From Pseudofrankia asymbiotica (GTDB lineage Bacteria > Actinomycetota > Actinomycetes > Frankiales > Frankiaceae): 7,968 nucleotides of DNA. Location of the stretch: positions 82,633 to 90,600 of the forward strand of contig NZ_MOMC01000046.1 in the NCBI RefSeq assembly GCF_001983105.1. The letters are read 5' to 3'. This document shows positions 1 through 6,394 of this stretch, piece after piece. The notes under the pieces were generated by a model. It made no database searches. It was not told the DNA's origin and was given only the letters and a program-made list of their open reading frames with translations. Position numbers and translations under genes: made by a program. Every line of letters begins with the position of its first letter. The first letter of the stretch is position 1.

Positions 1-2
1 GG

Positions 3-392
3 GAGTCCTACCTGACGCTGATCCACGGCATCGCGCACGAGTCGTCGGTCAGCTTCGTGGCGATCCTGCAGGCGACCCGCGCCCTGCGGAAGGGCTTCGA
101 ATCGGTCATCTACTTCTACGGCCCCGGCGCGATGAACGCGATGGCCACCCGCGGCTTCCCGCACACCGGCGACTCGGCCTTCGCTGGCGAGCACAACATC
201 AACAACCAGCTGGAGACCTTCATCAAGGAGGGCGGGAAGGTCTACGTCTGCCGGTTCGGCCTCTCGCTGCACGGCCTGCGCGAGGAGGACCTGATCGACG
301 GCGCGATCCCGGCGCACCCGCTCGACATCCAGGACTGTGTGATCCATTACGCGCGCAAGGGCGCGATCATCAACTCCACCTACATGTTCTGA
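3..392 (+). CDS. MSMEG_0572/Sll0783-family nitrogen-starvation protein, 3' part
   Basis: This is the C-terminal ~129 residues of a protein whose start lies left of the window. The frame is open from base 3 (ESYLTLIHG...) to the TGA at 390-392. A GTG at 57 is in frame but falls inside conserved-looking sequence, so it is not the start. Recognisable stretches are FYGPGAMNAM, the AGEHNINNQLETF segment, and the C-terminal INSTYMF. I recognise these as the small MSMEG_0572/Sll0783 family, which accompanies Nit1-type nitrilases. The biochemical activity is unknown. In Synechocystis the homologue Sll0783 is induced by nitrogen starvation and affects polyhydroxybutyrate storage (family knowledge, not seen here). 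The visible part has no membrane segment and no low-complexity insert. Its stop overlaps the next start by one base (TGATG), which implies translational coupling. The assignment rests on recalled family features and on the neighbouring genes. Confidence 0.85.
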   Translation, partial: ESYLTLIHGIAHESSVSFVAILQATRALRKGFESVIYFYGPGAMNAMATRGFPHTGDSAFAGEHNINNQLETFIKEGGKVYVCRFGLSLHGLREEDLIDGAIPAHPLDIQDCVIHYARKGAIINSTYMF

Positions 393-1615
393 TGACACCG
401 CCGCCCGCCCCCACCGAGGCGACCGGCGCCGGCGCCCACGCCGGTGCCGGTGCCGACGCGGCCAACGCCGGAGCCGGCACCGGCGACCGCGCCGGTGCCA
501 GCTCCGCCGACCGTGCCCGCTCCGTCGACCGTGCCCGTTCCGGCCCCGCCGCGAGGCCCGGCACGGGCCTGGATACGAGGATCGGCCTGGCCGTGCACGG
601 CGTCCGGCTCGCGGCGCCGGTGCGCCGCACCGCCGGCGCCGGGCCGAGCGACGACGGCCACGTGGTGCTTGGGGGCCGGGGCGCGGCACTGCCGATCGTC
701 GCGACCAGCCGGTACGAGGTGAACGCCGGCCGGCTGCTCTACGACGGCACGGACCTCGGCGTGCCCATCGAGCCGGTGCGCCGGCCGCGGTTCTACGACC
801 TGGTCACCGCGGACGGCGTCCCCTACGAGCAGATCGCCCGGCTGCACGGCGCCGACGTGCTCGCGACCACCGTGCTGCAGACCTGCGTGCGCTACCAGGA
901 ACCGGACCGGTGCCGGTTCTGCGCCATCGAGGAGTCGCTGCGGTCCGGGGCGACCACCCGGCTGAAGACCCCGGCGCAGCTCGCCGAGGTCGCCGAGGCC
1001 GCTGTCCGGCTCGACGGCGTGCGCCAGCTGGTGATGACGACGGGCAGCACCGCCGCGCCCGACCGCGGCGCCCGGCTGCTCGCCGAGGCGACCAGGGCCG
1101 TGCTCGCGGCGGTGCCCGGCCTGCCCGTTCAGGTCCAGTGCGAGCCGCCGGGCGACCTCGCCGTGCTCTCCGAGCTGCGGGCGGCCGGGGCGAGCGCGAT
1201 CGGGATCCACGTCGAGTCGCTGGACGACGCCGTCCGTGCCCGCTGGACGCCGGGTAAGGCGACCGTCCCGCTGGCCGCCTACGAGGCGGCGTGGGCCGAG
1301 GCGGTCCGGGTCTTCGGGCGCAACCGGGTGTCGACATACCTGCTCATCGGCCTCGGCGAGGACCCGGACGAGCTGGTGGCCGGCGCCGAGCGACTGATCG
1401 ACATGGGTGTCTACCCGTTCGTCGTCCCGTTCCGCCCGCTGGGCGGAACGCTGGCCGCCCGCGATGGCGCCCACGCGCCGGACGCGGGCGTCGTGGCCGA
1501 CGTGACGCGCCGGGTCGCGGCGGCCCTGCGCGCCGCCGGGATGCGCGGCGCCGACCAGGGCGCTGGCTGCGCCGCCTGCGGCGCCTGCTCGGCGCTGCCC
1601 GAGGCAGGAGGCTGA
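392..1615 (+). CDS. MSMEG_0568-family radical SAM protein
   Basis: A 407-residue protein of the radical SAM family that travels with Nit1 nitrilases. Its reaction is unknown; radical SAM enzymes reduce S-adenosylmethionine at a [4Fe-4S] cluster to start radical chemistry. The presumed cluster ligands are C165, C174 and C177 (CVRYQEPDRCRFC), spaced C-X8-C-X2-C instead of the textbook C-X3-C-X2-C. A TIM-barrel-like body follows: MTTGST at 215-220, GIHVESLDD at 271-279, STYLLIGLGEDPDE at 314-327 and VVPFRPLGG at 344-352. A second Cys trio, C393, C396 and C399 (GCAACGACS), sits at the C terminus and could bind metal. Residues 1-60 are an Ala/Gly/Arg-rich tail with tandem repeats. The start at 392 is supported by the TGATG overlap, and the next in-frame ATG or GTG is only at 593, inside the conserved domain. 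The family call is firm; the substrate is unknown. Confidence 0.93.
   Translation: MTPPPAPTEATGAGAHAGAGADAANAGAGTGDRAGASSADRARSVDRARSGPAARPGTGLDTRIGLAVHGVRLAAPVRRTAGAGPSDDGHVVLGGRGAALPIVATSRYEVNAGRLLYDGTDLGVPIEPVRRPRFYDLVTADGVPYEQIARLHGADVLATTVLQTCVRYQEPDRCRFCAIEESLRSGATTRLKTPAQLAEVAEAAVRLDGVRQLVMTTGSTAAPDRGARLLAEATRAVLAAVPGLPVQVQCEPPGDLAVLSELRAAGASAIGIHVESLDDAVRARWTPGKATVPLAAYEAAWAEAVRVFGRNRVSTYLLIGLGEDPDELVAGAERLIDMGVYPFVVPFRPLGGTLAARDGAHAPDAGVVADVTRRVAAALRAAGMRGADQGAGCAACGACSALPEAGG
503..538 (+). repeat. 18-base tandem repeat, two copies, in the radical SAM gene
   Basis: Bases 503-520 (TCCGCCGACCGTGCCCGC) and 521-538 (TCCGTCGACCGTGCCCGT) are adjacent 18-base copies that differ at two positions. 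They encode SADRAR then SVDRAR in the N-terminal tail. Shorter six-base units related to GCCGGT/GCCGGC precede them from about 422 to 480. Unit lengths are multiples of three, so copy-number change would keep the frame. Confidence 0.8.
1606..1611 (+). promoter_or_regulatory. Ribosome binding site for the GNAT/AIR-like gene
   Basis: AGGAGG lies 8 bases before the ATG at 1620, inside the last codons of the radical SAM gene and just before its TGA (1613-1615). It is a near-perfect Shine-Dalgarno match. It is the main reason to accept the ATG at 1620 as the start despite the unusual N-terminal extension that results. Confidence 0.8.
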
Positions 1616-1619
1616 CCCC

Positions 1620-3431
1620 ATGGCACGTGACTCGGCGACTGGTTGCGGCTGCGGCTGCGAGGCGTTCACGAAGACCATGGCTGGGCGCCGCGAGCCGCAG
1701 ACCGGGCCCCCCGGCTCGGCGGCTCCGGTCCGGCCGGAGCCCCGGATGCTGACGATCGGGCCGGCGAACAACGCGCGCGGCCGCGGCGCCACCACCAACG
1801 CGGTGGCGTCGACGAGCCTCAGCCACCCTGATGTCGAGCCCGTCCGGCACTCCTCGCCCGGGACCACCGGCGAACCGTCCGAGGATGCCGTCGACCATGG
1901 CGACGCGGCCCCTTCTCGGCTCGAGGCCGCCCGTCAGCCGCCCGAGCGCACCGGTGGGGCCGGGCCGGCGCTGCTCACGGCGAACCCGTACCCGATCCGC
2001 CCGCCGCGTCCGGTGGACACGCTCGCGGTCTGGGGCGATCCGGGCACGCTGCTGCGCCGCCCTCGGTACGTGATCGAACAGGCCCGGGACCCAGCCACGA
2101 TCGCCGCGTACCGGCGCCTGCGCCGGGCGGTCTTCGTCGACGAGCAGGGCATGTTCGACGACGGGCCGGCGGGAGATCTCGACGAGGCCGACGACGACCC
2201 GCGCACCATCACGCTGGTGGTCCGGGACCTGGACGGACCGGGCGGCGGCGAGGTGATCGGCGGGGTGCGGCTCGGCCCGACGCCCGCCTGGAGCGGCGAC
2301 GACATCGGCTGGTGGCACGGTGGGCGGCTGGCCGTGGCCGCCCATGCGCGCGGGCGCTACGCCGGCGTCGGCGGCGCGCTGGTCCGGGCGGCGTGCGCCC
2401 ACGCCGAAGCCGCCGGCGCGCTGCGCTTCGACGCGACGATCCAGCCGAGCCGGGAGCGGTTCTTCGGCCGGCTCGGGTGGATGACGGTCGGCCCGACCAC
2501 GGTCCGCGGCACGCCGCACGTGCTGATGCGCTGGCCGATCGACCGGGTCGCGATGCTCGCCGCGACCACCAAGGCGCCGCTGGGCGCGCTGCTCGGTGCC
2601 CTGCGCCCCGGCGGAGCCGGCTTCGTCGGCGACGACGGCGCACCCGTGCCCGGTACCGGCCTGGTCGCCGCCTGCGACGCGATCCTGCCGACGATGGTCG
2701 ACCGGGACCCGTTCTGGGCCGGCTGGTGCGGGGTGCTGGTCAACCTCAACGACCTCGCGGCGATGGGAGCCAAGCCGCTCGGCGTGCTGGACGCGGTGGC
2801 CGGGCCGACGGTGTCACGGGTGAGCCGGGTGCTCGCCGGGCTGCGCGCCGCCGCCGACGGCTTCGGCGTGCCGATCCTCGGCGGCCACACCCAGCTTGGG
2901 ATGCCCTCGGCGCTCGCGGTCACCGCGATCGGGCACACCGAAACGCCGATCCGCTCGGGCGCCGGCCTGCCCGGCCATGCCGTCACCGTGACCGCCGACC
3001 TCACCGGGCGATGGCGGCCGGGCTACACCGGCCGGCAGTGGGACTCGACGTCGGGCCGGCGCACCGCCGAGCTGCGCGCGATGCTCTCGCTGACGGGACG
3101 CCACCGGCCGGTCGCCGCCAAGGACGTGAGCATGGCCGGCCTCGTCGGCACGCTGGGCATGCTCGCCGAGTCCAGCGGCTGCGCGGCCGAGCTGGAGGTG
3201 GCCGCCGTGCCGCGGCCGGCCGGGGTGGCCGCCGGAGACTGGCTGACCTGCTTCCCGGGCTTCGCGATGGTGACGGCGGACGTCGAGAGCCGCCAGATGC
3301 CTGGCAGCTCGCCGGCGGTCTCGGCCCGTTGCGGCCGGCTGCTGTCCGGCAGCGGCGTCTCGCTGCTGTGGCCGGACGGGCTGCGCACTCCTGTCCTCAG
3401 CGGCCACGTGACCGGAATGGGCACGGCATGA
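1620..3431 (+). CDS. Fused GNAT acetyltransferase / AIR-synthase-like protein (MSMEG_0567/Sll0787 type)
   Basis: A 603-residue, two-domain protein. Residues ~148-306 are a GNAT fold: AYRRLRRAVFVDEQGMF at 163-179, and the acetyl-CoA loop RYAGVG at 246-251 (RxxGxG). Residues ~307-603 resemble the PurM/AIR-synthase superfamily (PurM, ThiL, SelD, HypE), whose ATP-grip residues appear as GDD at 337-339, D353, VNLNDLAAMGAKP at 374-386, GGHTQLG at 421-427 and KDVSMAGL at 501-508. The superfamily uses ATP to activate a carbonyl, amide or selenide oxygen; the substrate here is unknown. In Synechocystis the two halves are separate proteins, whereas mycobacteria have the fusion. Residues 1-~130 are an unusual, disordered-looking extension that starts with C9, C11 and C13. 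About 88% of its codons end in G or C (hand count, 16 of 132 A/T-ending), so it looks translated. A GTG at 2013 (V132) would give the compact form. The strong ribosome binding site favours 1620. Confidence 0.92.
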   Translation: MARDSATGCGCGCEAFTKTMAGRREPQTGPPGSAAPVRPEPRMLTIGPANNARGRGATTNAVASTSLSHPDVEPVRHSSPGTTGEPSEDAVDHGDAAPSRLEAARQPPERTGGAGPALLTANPYPIRPPRPVDTLAVWGDPGTLLRRPRYVIEQARDPATIAAYRRLRRAVFVDEQGMFDDGPAGDLDEADDDPRTITLVVRDLDGPGGGEVIGGVRLGPTPAWSGDDIGWWHGGRLAVAAHARGRYAGVGGALVRAACAHAEAAGALRFDATIQPSRERFFGRLGWMTVGPTTVRGTPHVLMRWPIDRVAMLAATTKAPLGALLGALRPGGAGFVGDDGAPVPGTGLVAACDAILPTMVDRDPFWAGWCGVLVNLNDLAAMGAKPLGVLDAVAGPTVSRVSRVLAGLRAAADGFGVPILGGHTQLGMPSALAVTAIGHTETPIRSGAGLPGHAVTVTADLTGRWRPGYTGRQWDSTSGRRTAELRAMLSLTGRHRPVAAKDVSMAGLVGTLGMLAESSGCAAELEVAAVPRPAGVAAGDWLTCFPGFAMVTADVESRQMPGSSPAVSARCGRLLSGSGVSLLWPDGLRTPVLSGHVTGMGTA

Positions 3432-3463
3432 GCAAAGTGAATAGTGGAGAGCTCGGGGGATAG
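3428..3463 (+). CDS. Possible 11-residue coupling peptide before the nitrilase
   Basis: An ATG at 3428 overlaps the preceding TGA (ATGA, 4 bases) and opens an 11-codon frame, MSKVNSGELGG, that ends at TAG 3461-3463, two bases before the nitrilase ATG. Such an arrangement could carry ribosomes from the upstream gene to the nitrilase. The stretch is less G+C-rich than its surroundings. No strong ribosome binding site of its own is visible and the peptide resembles nothing I know, so chance is a serious alternative. Confidence 0.25.
   Translation: MSKVNSGELGG
3455..3460 (+). promoter_or_regulatory. Ribosome binding site for the nitrilase gene
   Basis: GGGGGA ends 5 bases before the ATG at 3466. 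A second purine run, GGAGAG at 3446-3451, lies 14 bases upstream and is probably too far away. The site supports the ATG at 3466, from which the protein begins directly with its first nitrilase beta strand (AIVTIAVVSD). Confidence 0.55.
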
Positions 3464-3465
3464 TC

Positions 3466-4371
3466 ATGGCCATCGTCACCATCGCCGTCGTGTCGGACTC
3501 GTTCGGGCGAGACCTGGACGCGTGCATGCGTACGGTCGCCCGGCACGTCGAGACGGCCAGGGCCGGCGGCGCCCAGTTGCTGGCGCTGCCCGAGGCCGCG
3601 CTCGGCGGATACCTGAGGGAGCTCACGTCCGACGCCGACCCGGGGCCTTTCGGCAGTGCGCCGCTGCTCGACCCGGACGGTCCGGAGATCGCCCGCCTCG
3701 TCGATCTGGCTGGCGACATGGTCGTCTGTATCGGCTATTCCGAGCGGGCCGGCCACCACCGTTACAACAGCGCGATCTGCGTCGGCGGCGGCGAGGTGCT
3801 CGGCCGGCATCGCAAGGTGCACCTGCCGCTGGGCGAGACGGCGGCCTACGACGCCGGCGACCAGTTCCGCGCCTTCGACACCCCGATCGGCCGGATCGGG
3901 ATGCTGGTCTGCTACGACAAGGCGTTCCCCGAGTCGGCGCGCAGCCTCGCGCTGGCCGGGGCGGAGATCATCGTCTGTCTGTCGGCCTGGCCGATGTCAC
4001 GAACGCACCCGTCCGACAATCTGGCCGAGGACCGCTGGCGCTACCGCTTCGACGTCTACGACGAGGTGCGCGCGCTGGAGAACCAGGTCGTCTGGGTGTC
4101 GGCGAACCAGGTCGGGCAGTTCGGGTCGCTGACCTTCGTCGGGAACTCCAAGATCGTGCACGCGAACGGTAACGTGCTCGCGTTCACCGGCGACAACCCA
4201 GGGATGGCCATGGCTCGCGTGGACGTCGAGGACGCGCTGCACGTCACCCGCCGAAGCATGAACCACCTGCGCGACCGGCGCCCGGAGGCCTACGACATCC
4301 AGTGCCTGCTCGCCGGCGAGCCAACGATCCGCCAGCCCTTCGCGCGCGTCCCGAAGGCTCGGACCGGCTGA
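3466..4371 (+). CDS. Nit1/Sll0784-subfamily nitrilase (carbon-nitrogen hydrolase)
   Basis: A 301-residue member of the nitrilase superfamily, nitrilase branch. The catalytic triad is complete: E43 in LALPEAALGG, K117 in GRHRKVHLP and C149 in GMLVCYDKAFPE. E124 (HLPLGE) fits the second conserved Glu. A Cys-nucleophile nitrilase attacks a C-N triple bond and releases ammonia and an acid through a thioimidate. Its C-terminal half (SAWPMSRTHPSDNLAEDRW, RALENQVVWVSANQVG, GNSKIV) matches the Nit1C-type nitrilases called NitC or Sll0784. It is a little shorter than typical plant or fungal nitrilases and has no signal peptide, so it should be cytosolic. In Pseudomonas fluorescens the cluster is tied to cyanide assimilation, but the physiological nitrile is not settled. 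It is the least repeat-laden complete gene in the run. The call as a nitrilase is near certain; the substrate is not. Confidence 0.95.
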   Translation: MAIVTIAVVSDSFGRDLDACMRTVARHVETARAGGAQLLALPEAALGGYLRELTSDADPGPFGSAPLLDPDGPEIARLVDLAGDMVVCIGYSERAGHHRYNSAICVGGGEVLGRHRKVHLPLGETAAYDAGDQFRAFDTPIGRIGMLVCYDKAFPESARSLALAGAEIIVCLSAWPMSRTHPSDNLAEDRWRYRFDVYDEVRALENQVVWVSANQVGQFGSLTFVGNSKIVHANGNVLAFTGDNPGMAMARVDVEDALHVTRRSMNHLRDRRPEAYDIQCLLAGEPTIRQPFARVPKARTG

Positions 4372-4462
4372 CCGTACGCTGACCGCGCGCGACGGAGCAC
4401 GCCGGTCCGGGATCTCCCAGACGGCCCACAGCCGCCGCGGCTACCAAGGAGCGATCACCGCC
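4372..4462 (+). other. 91-base gap with a ribosome binding site for the flavoprotein
   Basis: This is the only sizeable gap inside the run. It contains AAGGAG at 4446-4451, 11 bases before the ATG at 4463, a good though slightly distant ribosome binding site. A small inverted repeat, AGCCG-CCG-CGGCT, lies just upstream of it. I see no convincing -35/-10 pair and no terminator, so read-through from the nitrilase gene is the simplest view. No small gene (such as the MSMEG_0570 partner) fits here. Confidence 0.6.
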
Positions 4463-6394
4463 ATGCCCCCAGCGGCCGCCGAGCGTGTCGTCATCGTCGG
4501 CGCCGGCGCGGCCGGCCTGCTTGCCGCCGTGCTGCTCGCCCGCGCGGGCCGCCAGGTGCTGGTCGTCGACCGCGACCCAGCGGCGGCCGGCTGGCCCCCC
4601 GGCCTGGCCGCGCCACGCACCGCCACCCCCGAGTTCCGGCCGGATCTCGGGGCCGTCCTCCCGCGGGCGGGCGTGCCGCAGGCACGGCACTCGCACGCGT
4701 TCCTCGCCCGCTTCCGCGCGCTGCTCGCGACGCGGACGCCCGACCTGCTGGACGCGCTACTCGCCGTCGGCGCGCGCGAGATCCGGGTCGCAGAGACCGC
4801 CCCGCCGGAGATCCGCGCCGCGCTCGCCGCCGGCCCCACGGCACTCGCCGCCCCCGCGGGTTTCGGCGCCGTGGGCCCCGGCGCCGCGAGCGCCGCGGGT
4901 CTCAACGCCCTCGCTGCCCCCTCCGGCCCGGCGGATTCGGTCGGCCGGACTGACGCGGTCGGCGGCGAGGTCCCTTCCTGGCTCGCCGGGAACCCCGACG
5001 AGCTGATCGTCCTCGGCTGCAGGCGGGCGCTGCTCGACGCGACGCTGCGGGCCGCGGCGCTGGCCGAGCCGGGTGTGACGATCCAGGGCGGCCGGCGCGT
5101 CACCGGCCTGGTGACCACGCCCGCCGGCCCGTCCGCGCCGGGCGGCCAGGGCGGTGTGCCATGGGTACGCGGGGTGCGGTTCGACGACGGAGCAACGGTC
5201 GAGGCCGACCTGGTGGTCGACGCCGGCGGGCGGCTCTCGCCGATACACGAGCTGCTCATCGCGGCCGGCGTGTCGCCGCCACCCGAGCTCGCCGTCCCCT
5301 GCGGGATCACGTACTACTCCCGCTTCTACGCGCGCGGCGGTGACCGCTCGTTCGCCACCGAGCTCAACCGCGGCCACACCGTCGGCGCCTCCTTCGACCG
5401 CTACTCCTGCCTGGTCTTCCCGGCCGACAACGACACGTTCTCGGTGACCTTCGGCGTCCTGCCCGAGGACGCCGAGATGCGGGTGCTACGCCACGACGCC
5501 GCCTTCGACGCGGCGGTCCGGGCGATCGGCCTCGTCGCACCCTGGCTGGAGGGCAAGCCTCCCGTTGGCGGCGAAGGCACGGAGCCCTCGGGCCCCACCA
5601 ACCGCGGCCCGGCCTGGGGCCCGGCCTTCGCCTCTGCCCCAGCCCCAGCCGCCGGCGCCGGCGCCGGCGCCGGCTCGGCCGATTCGGGACGGGCCCCCGC
5701 GGGCGCGGTGGTGCCGCTGGGGCCGGTCGCCGCGATGGCTGGGCTGCACAACCGGTTCCGGCCGTTGGTCGCCGGCGGACGGCCGGCGGCGCTGGGCGTG
5801 CTGGCCATCGGAGACGCGGCGCTGATCACGAACCCGGCCCACACCCGCGGGACGACGCTCGCCGCGCTCAGCGCCTCCTGGCTGGTGGACGCCGTCACCG
5901 CGACGCGTGACCCGAGCGAGCGCGCACTGCGGCTGGACGCCGCGCTGCGCGCGGAGGGTCTGCCCTGGTTCCACGACTCCTGCGCGCAGGACGCCGCCCG
6001 CCTGGCCCGCTGGCGACAGCCCTCGCCGCCGGCACCGGCGGCGCCAGCTCGACCGACGCCATCAGCTTCACCGGCGCCATCAGCTTCACCGGCGGCGCCA
6101 GCTCGGCCGGCGGCGCCGGAGCAGAGGCGGCCGGACGAGCCGGAGGCCGTGACGAACAGCGAGGCGTTCCTCGCCGCCGGCCGCGACCCGGTCGTCTGGC
6201 ACGCGTTCACCCGGCTTCAGAACCTGCTCGCGACGCCCGCGGACCTGCTCGCCCACCCGGACTTCGTCGCGCGAGTCCGCGCCGTTCAGGCATCCGACTG
6301 GCGCCCACCACAGGTGACGGGGCCGAGCCACGACGAGCTGGTGGCGATCGCCCAGGCGGCGCTGGCCCCGTCGGGCGGAGAGCCAGCGCCGTGA
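4463..6394 (+). CDS. FAD-dependent monooxygenase-like oxidoreductase
   Basis: A 643-residue flavoprotein. An N-terminal Rossmann motif GAGAAG at 13-18, with D36 (VVDRD) closing the second strand, binds the FAD adenosine part. VPQARHSHAFLARFR at 71-85 is typical of actinomycete monooxygenases of the epoxidase/aromatic-hydroxylase type. ADLVVDAGGRLS at 248-259 and LAIGDAALITNP at 447-458 are the later FAD contacts of this superfamily. The protein is longer than the usual ~400-450 residues because of Ala/Gly/Pro-rich inserts at about 120-168, 365-415 and 519-558; no disruption of the frame is visible. The usual flavoprotein of Nit1C clusters (MSMEG_0569) is, as I recall, of the flavin-monooxygenase/CzcO kind, so this one may be a replacement. 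It likely oxidises the pathway product or intermediate. It shares a 4-base GTGA overlap with the glycosyltransferase gene, so the two are probably made together. Confidence 0.85.
   Translation: MPPAAAERVVIVGAGAAGLLAAVLLARAGRQVLVVDRDPAAAGWPPGLAAPRTATPEFRPDLGAVLPRAGVPQARHSHAFLARFRALLATRTPDLLDALLAVGAREIRVAETAPPEIRAALAAGPTALAAPAGFGAVGPGAASAAGLNALAAPSGPADSVGRTDAVGGEVPSWLAGNPDELIVLGCRRALLDATLRAAALAEPGVTIQGGRRVTGLVTTPAGPSAPGGQGGVPWVRGVRFDDGATVEADLVVDAGGRLSPIHELLIAAGVSPPPELAVPCGITYYSRFYARGGDRSFATELNRGHTVGASFDRYSCLVFPADNDTFSVTFGVLPEDAEMRVLRHDAAFDAAVRAIGLVAPWLEGKPPVGGEGTEPSGPTNRGPAWGPAFASAPAPAAGAGAGAGSADSGRAPAGAVVPLGPVAAMAGLHNRFRPLVAGGRPAALGVLAIGDAALITNPAHTRGTTLAALSASWLVDAVTATRDPSERALRLDAALRAEGLPWFHDSCAQDAARLARWRQPSPPAPAAPARPTPSASPAPSASPAAPARPAAPEQRRPDEPEAVTNSEAFLAAGRDPVVWHAFTRLQNLLATPADLLAHPDFVARVRAVQASDWRPPQVTGPSHDELVAIAQAALAPSGGEPAP
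5651..5674 (+). repeat. Hexamer repeat (GCCGGC)x4 in the flavoprotein gene
   Basis: Four perfect GCCGGC units encode an alternating Ala-Gly stretch (residues ~397-404). They follow a CCCAGC-like run from 5636 to 5650. The array lies in the second low-complexity insert, between the sheet domain and the last FAD motif. Six-base units would change the length without shifting the frame. Confidence 0.85.
6033..6105 (+). repeat. Nested 18/19-base repeats in the flavoprotein gene
   Basis: Two perfect adjacent 18-base copies (GCCATCAGCTTCACCGGC) occupy 6058-6075 and 6076-6093. They are flanked by two perfect 19-base copies (CACCGGCGGCGCCAGCTCG) at 6033-6051 and 6087-6105, offset by 54 bases, which is three times 18. 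The encoded segment is a Pro/Ala/Ser-rich linker (PSASPAPSASPAAP) before the C-terminal helical part. This is a minisatellite-like structure. Confidence 0.88.

Noticed and set aside
380..1867. Long open frame on the - strand opposite the radical SAM gene
   Set aside because: Its Arg/Gly/Ala/Pro-rich product shows no domain; it is the expected mirror of a G+C-rich gene with a strong family match on the + strand.
1344..3719. Long - strand open frames (1344-2519 and 2814-3719) opposite the GNAT/AIR gene
   Set aside because: They are Arg/Pro-rich with no recognisable motif, and they overlap a protein with clear GNAT and PurM-like motifs.
5651..6105. Repeats in the flavoprotein gene as a CRISPR array or mobile-element end
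   Set aside because: The units are short, contiguous, in frame and without unique spacers; they encode a linker.
4463..6394. Flavoprotein as two genes or a frameshifted pseudogene because of its length
   Set aside because: All FAD motifs lie in one uninterrupted frame in the proper order; the excess length is explained by the low-complexity inserts.
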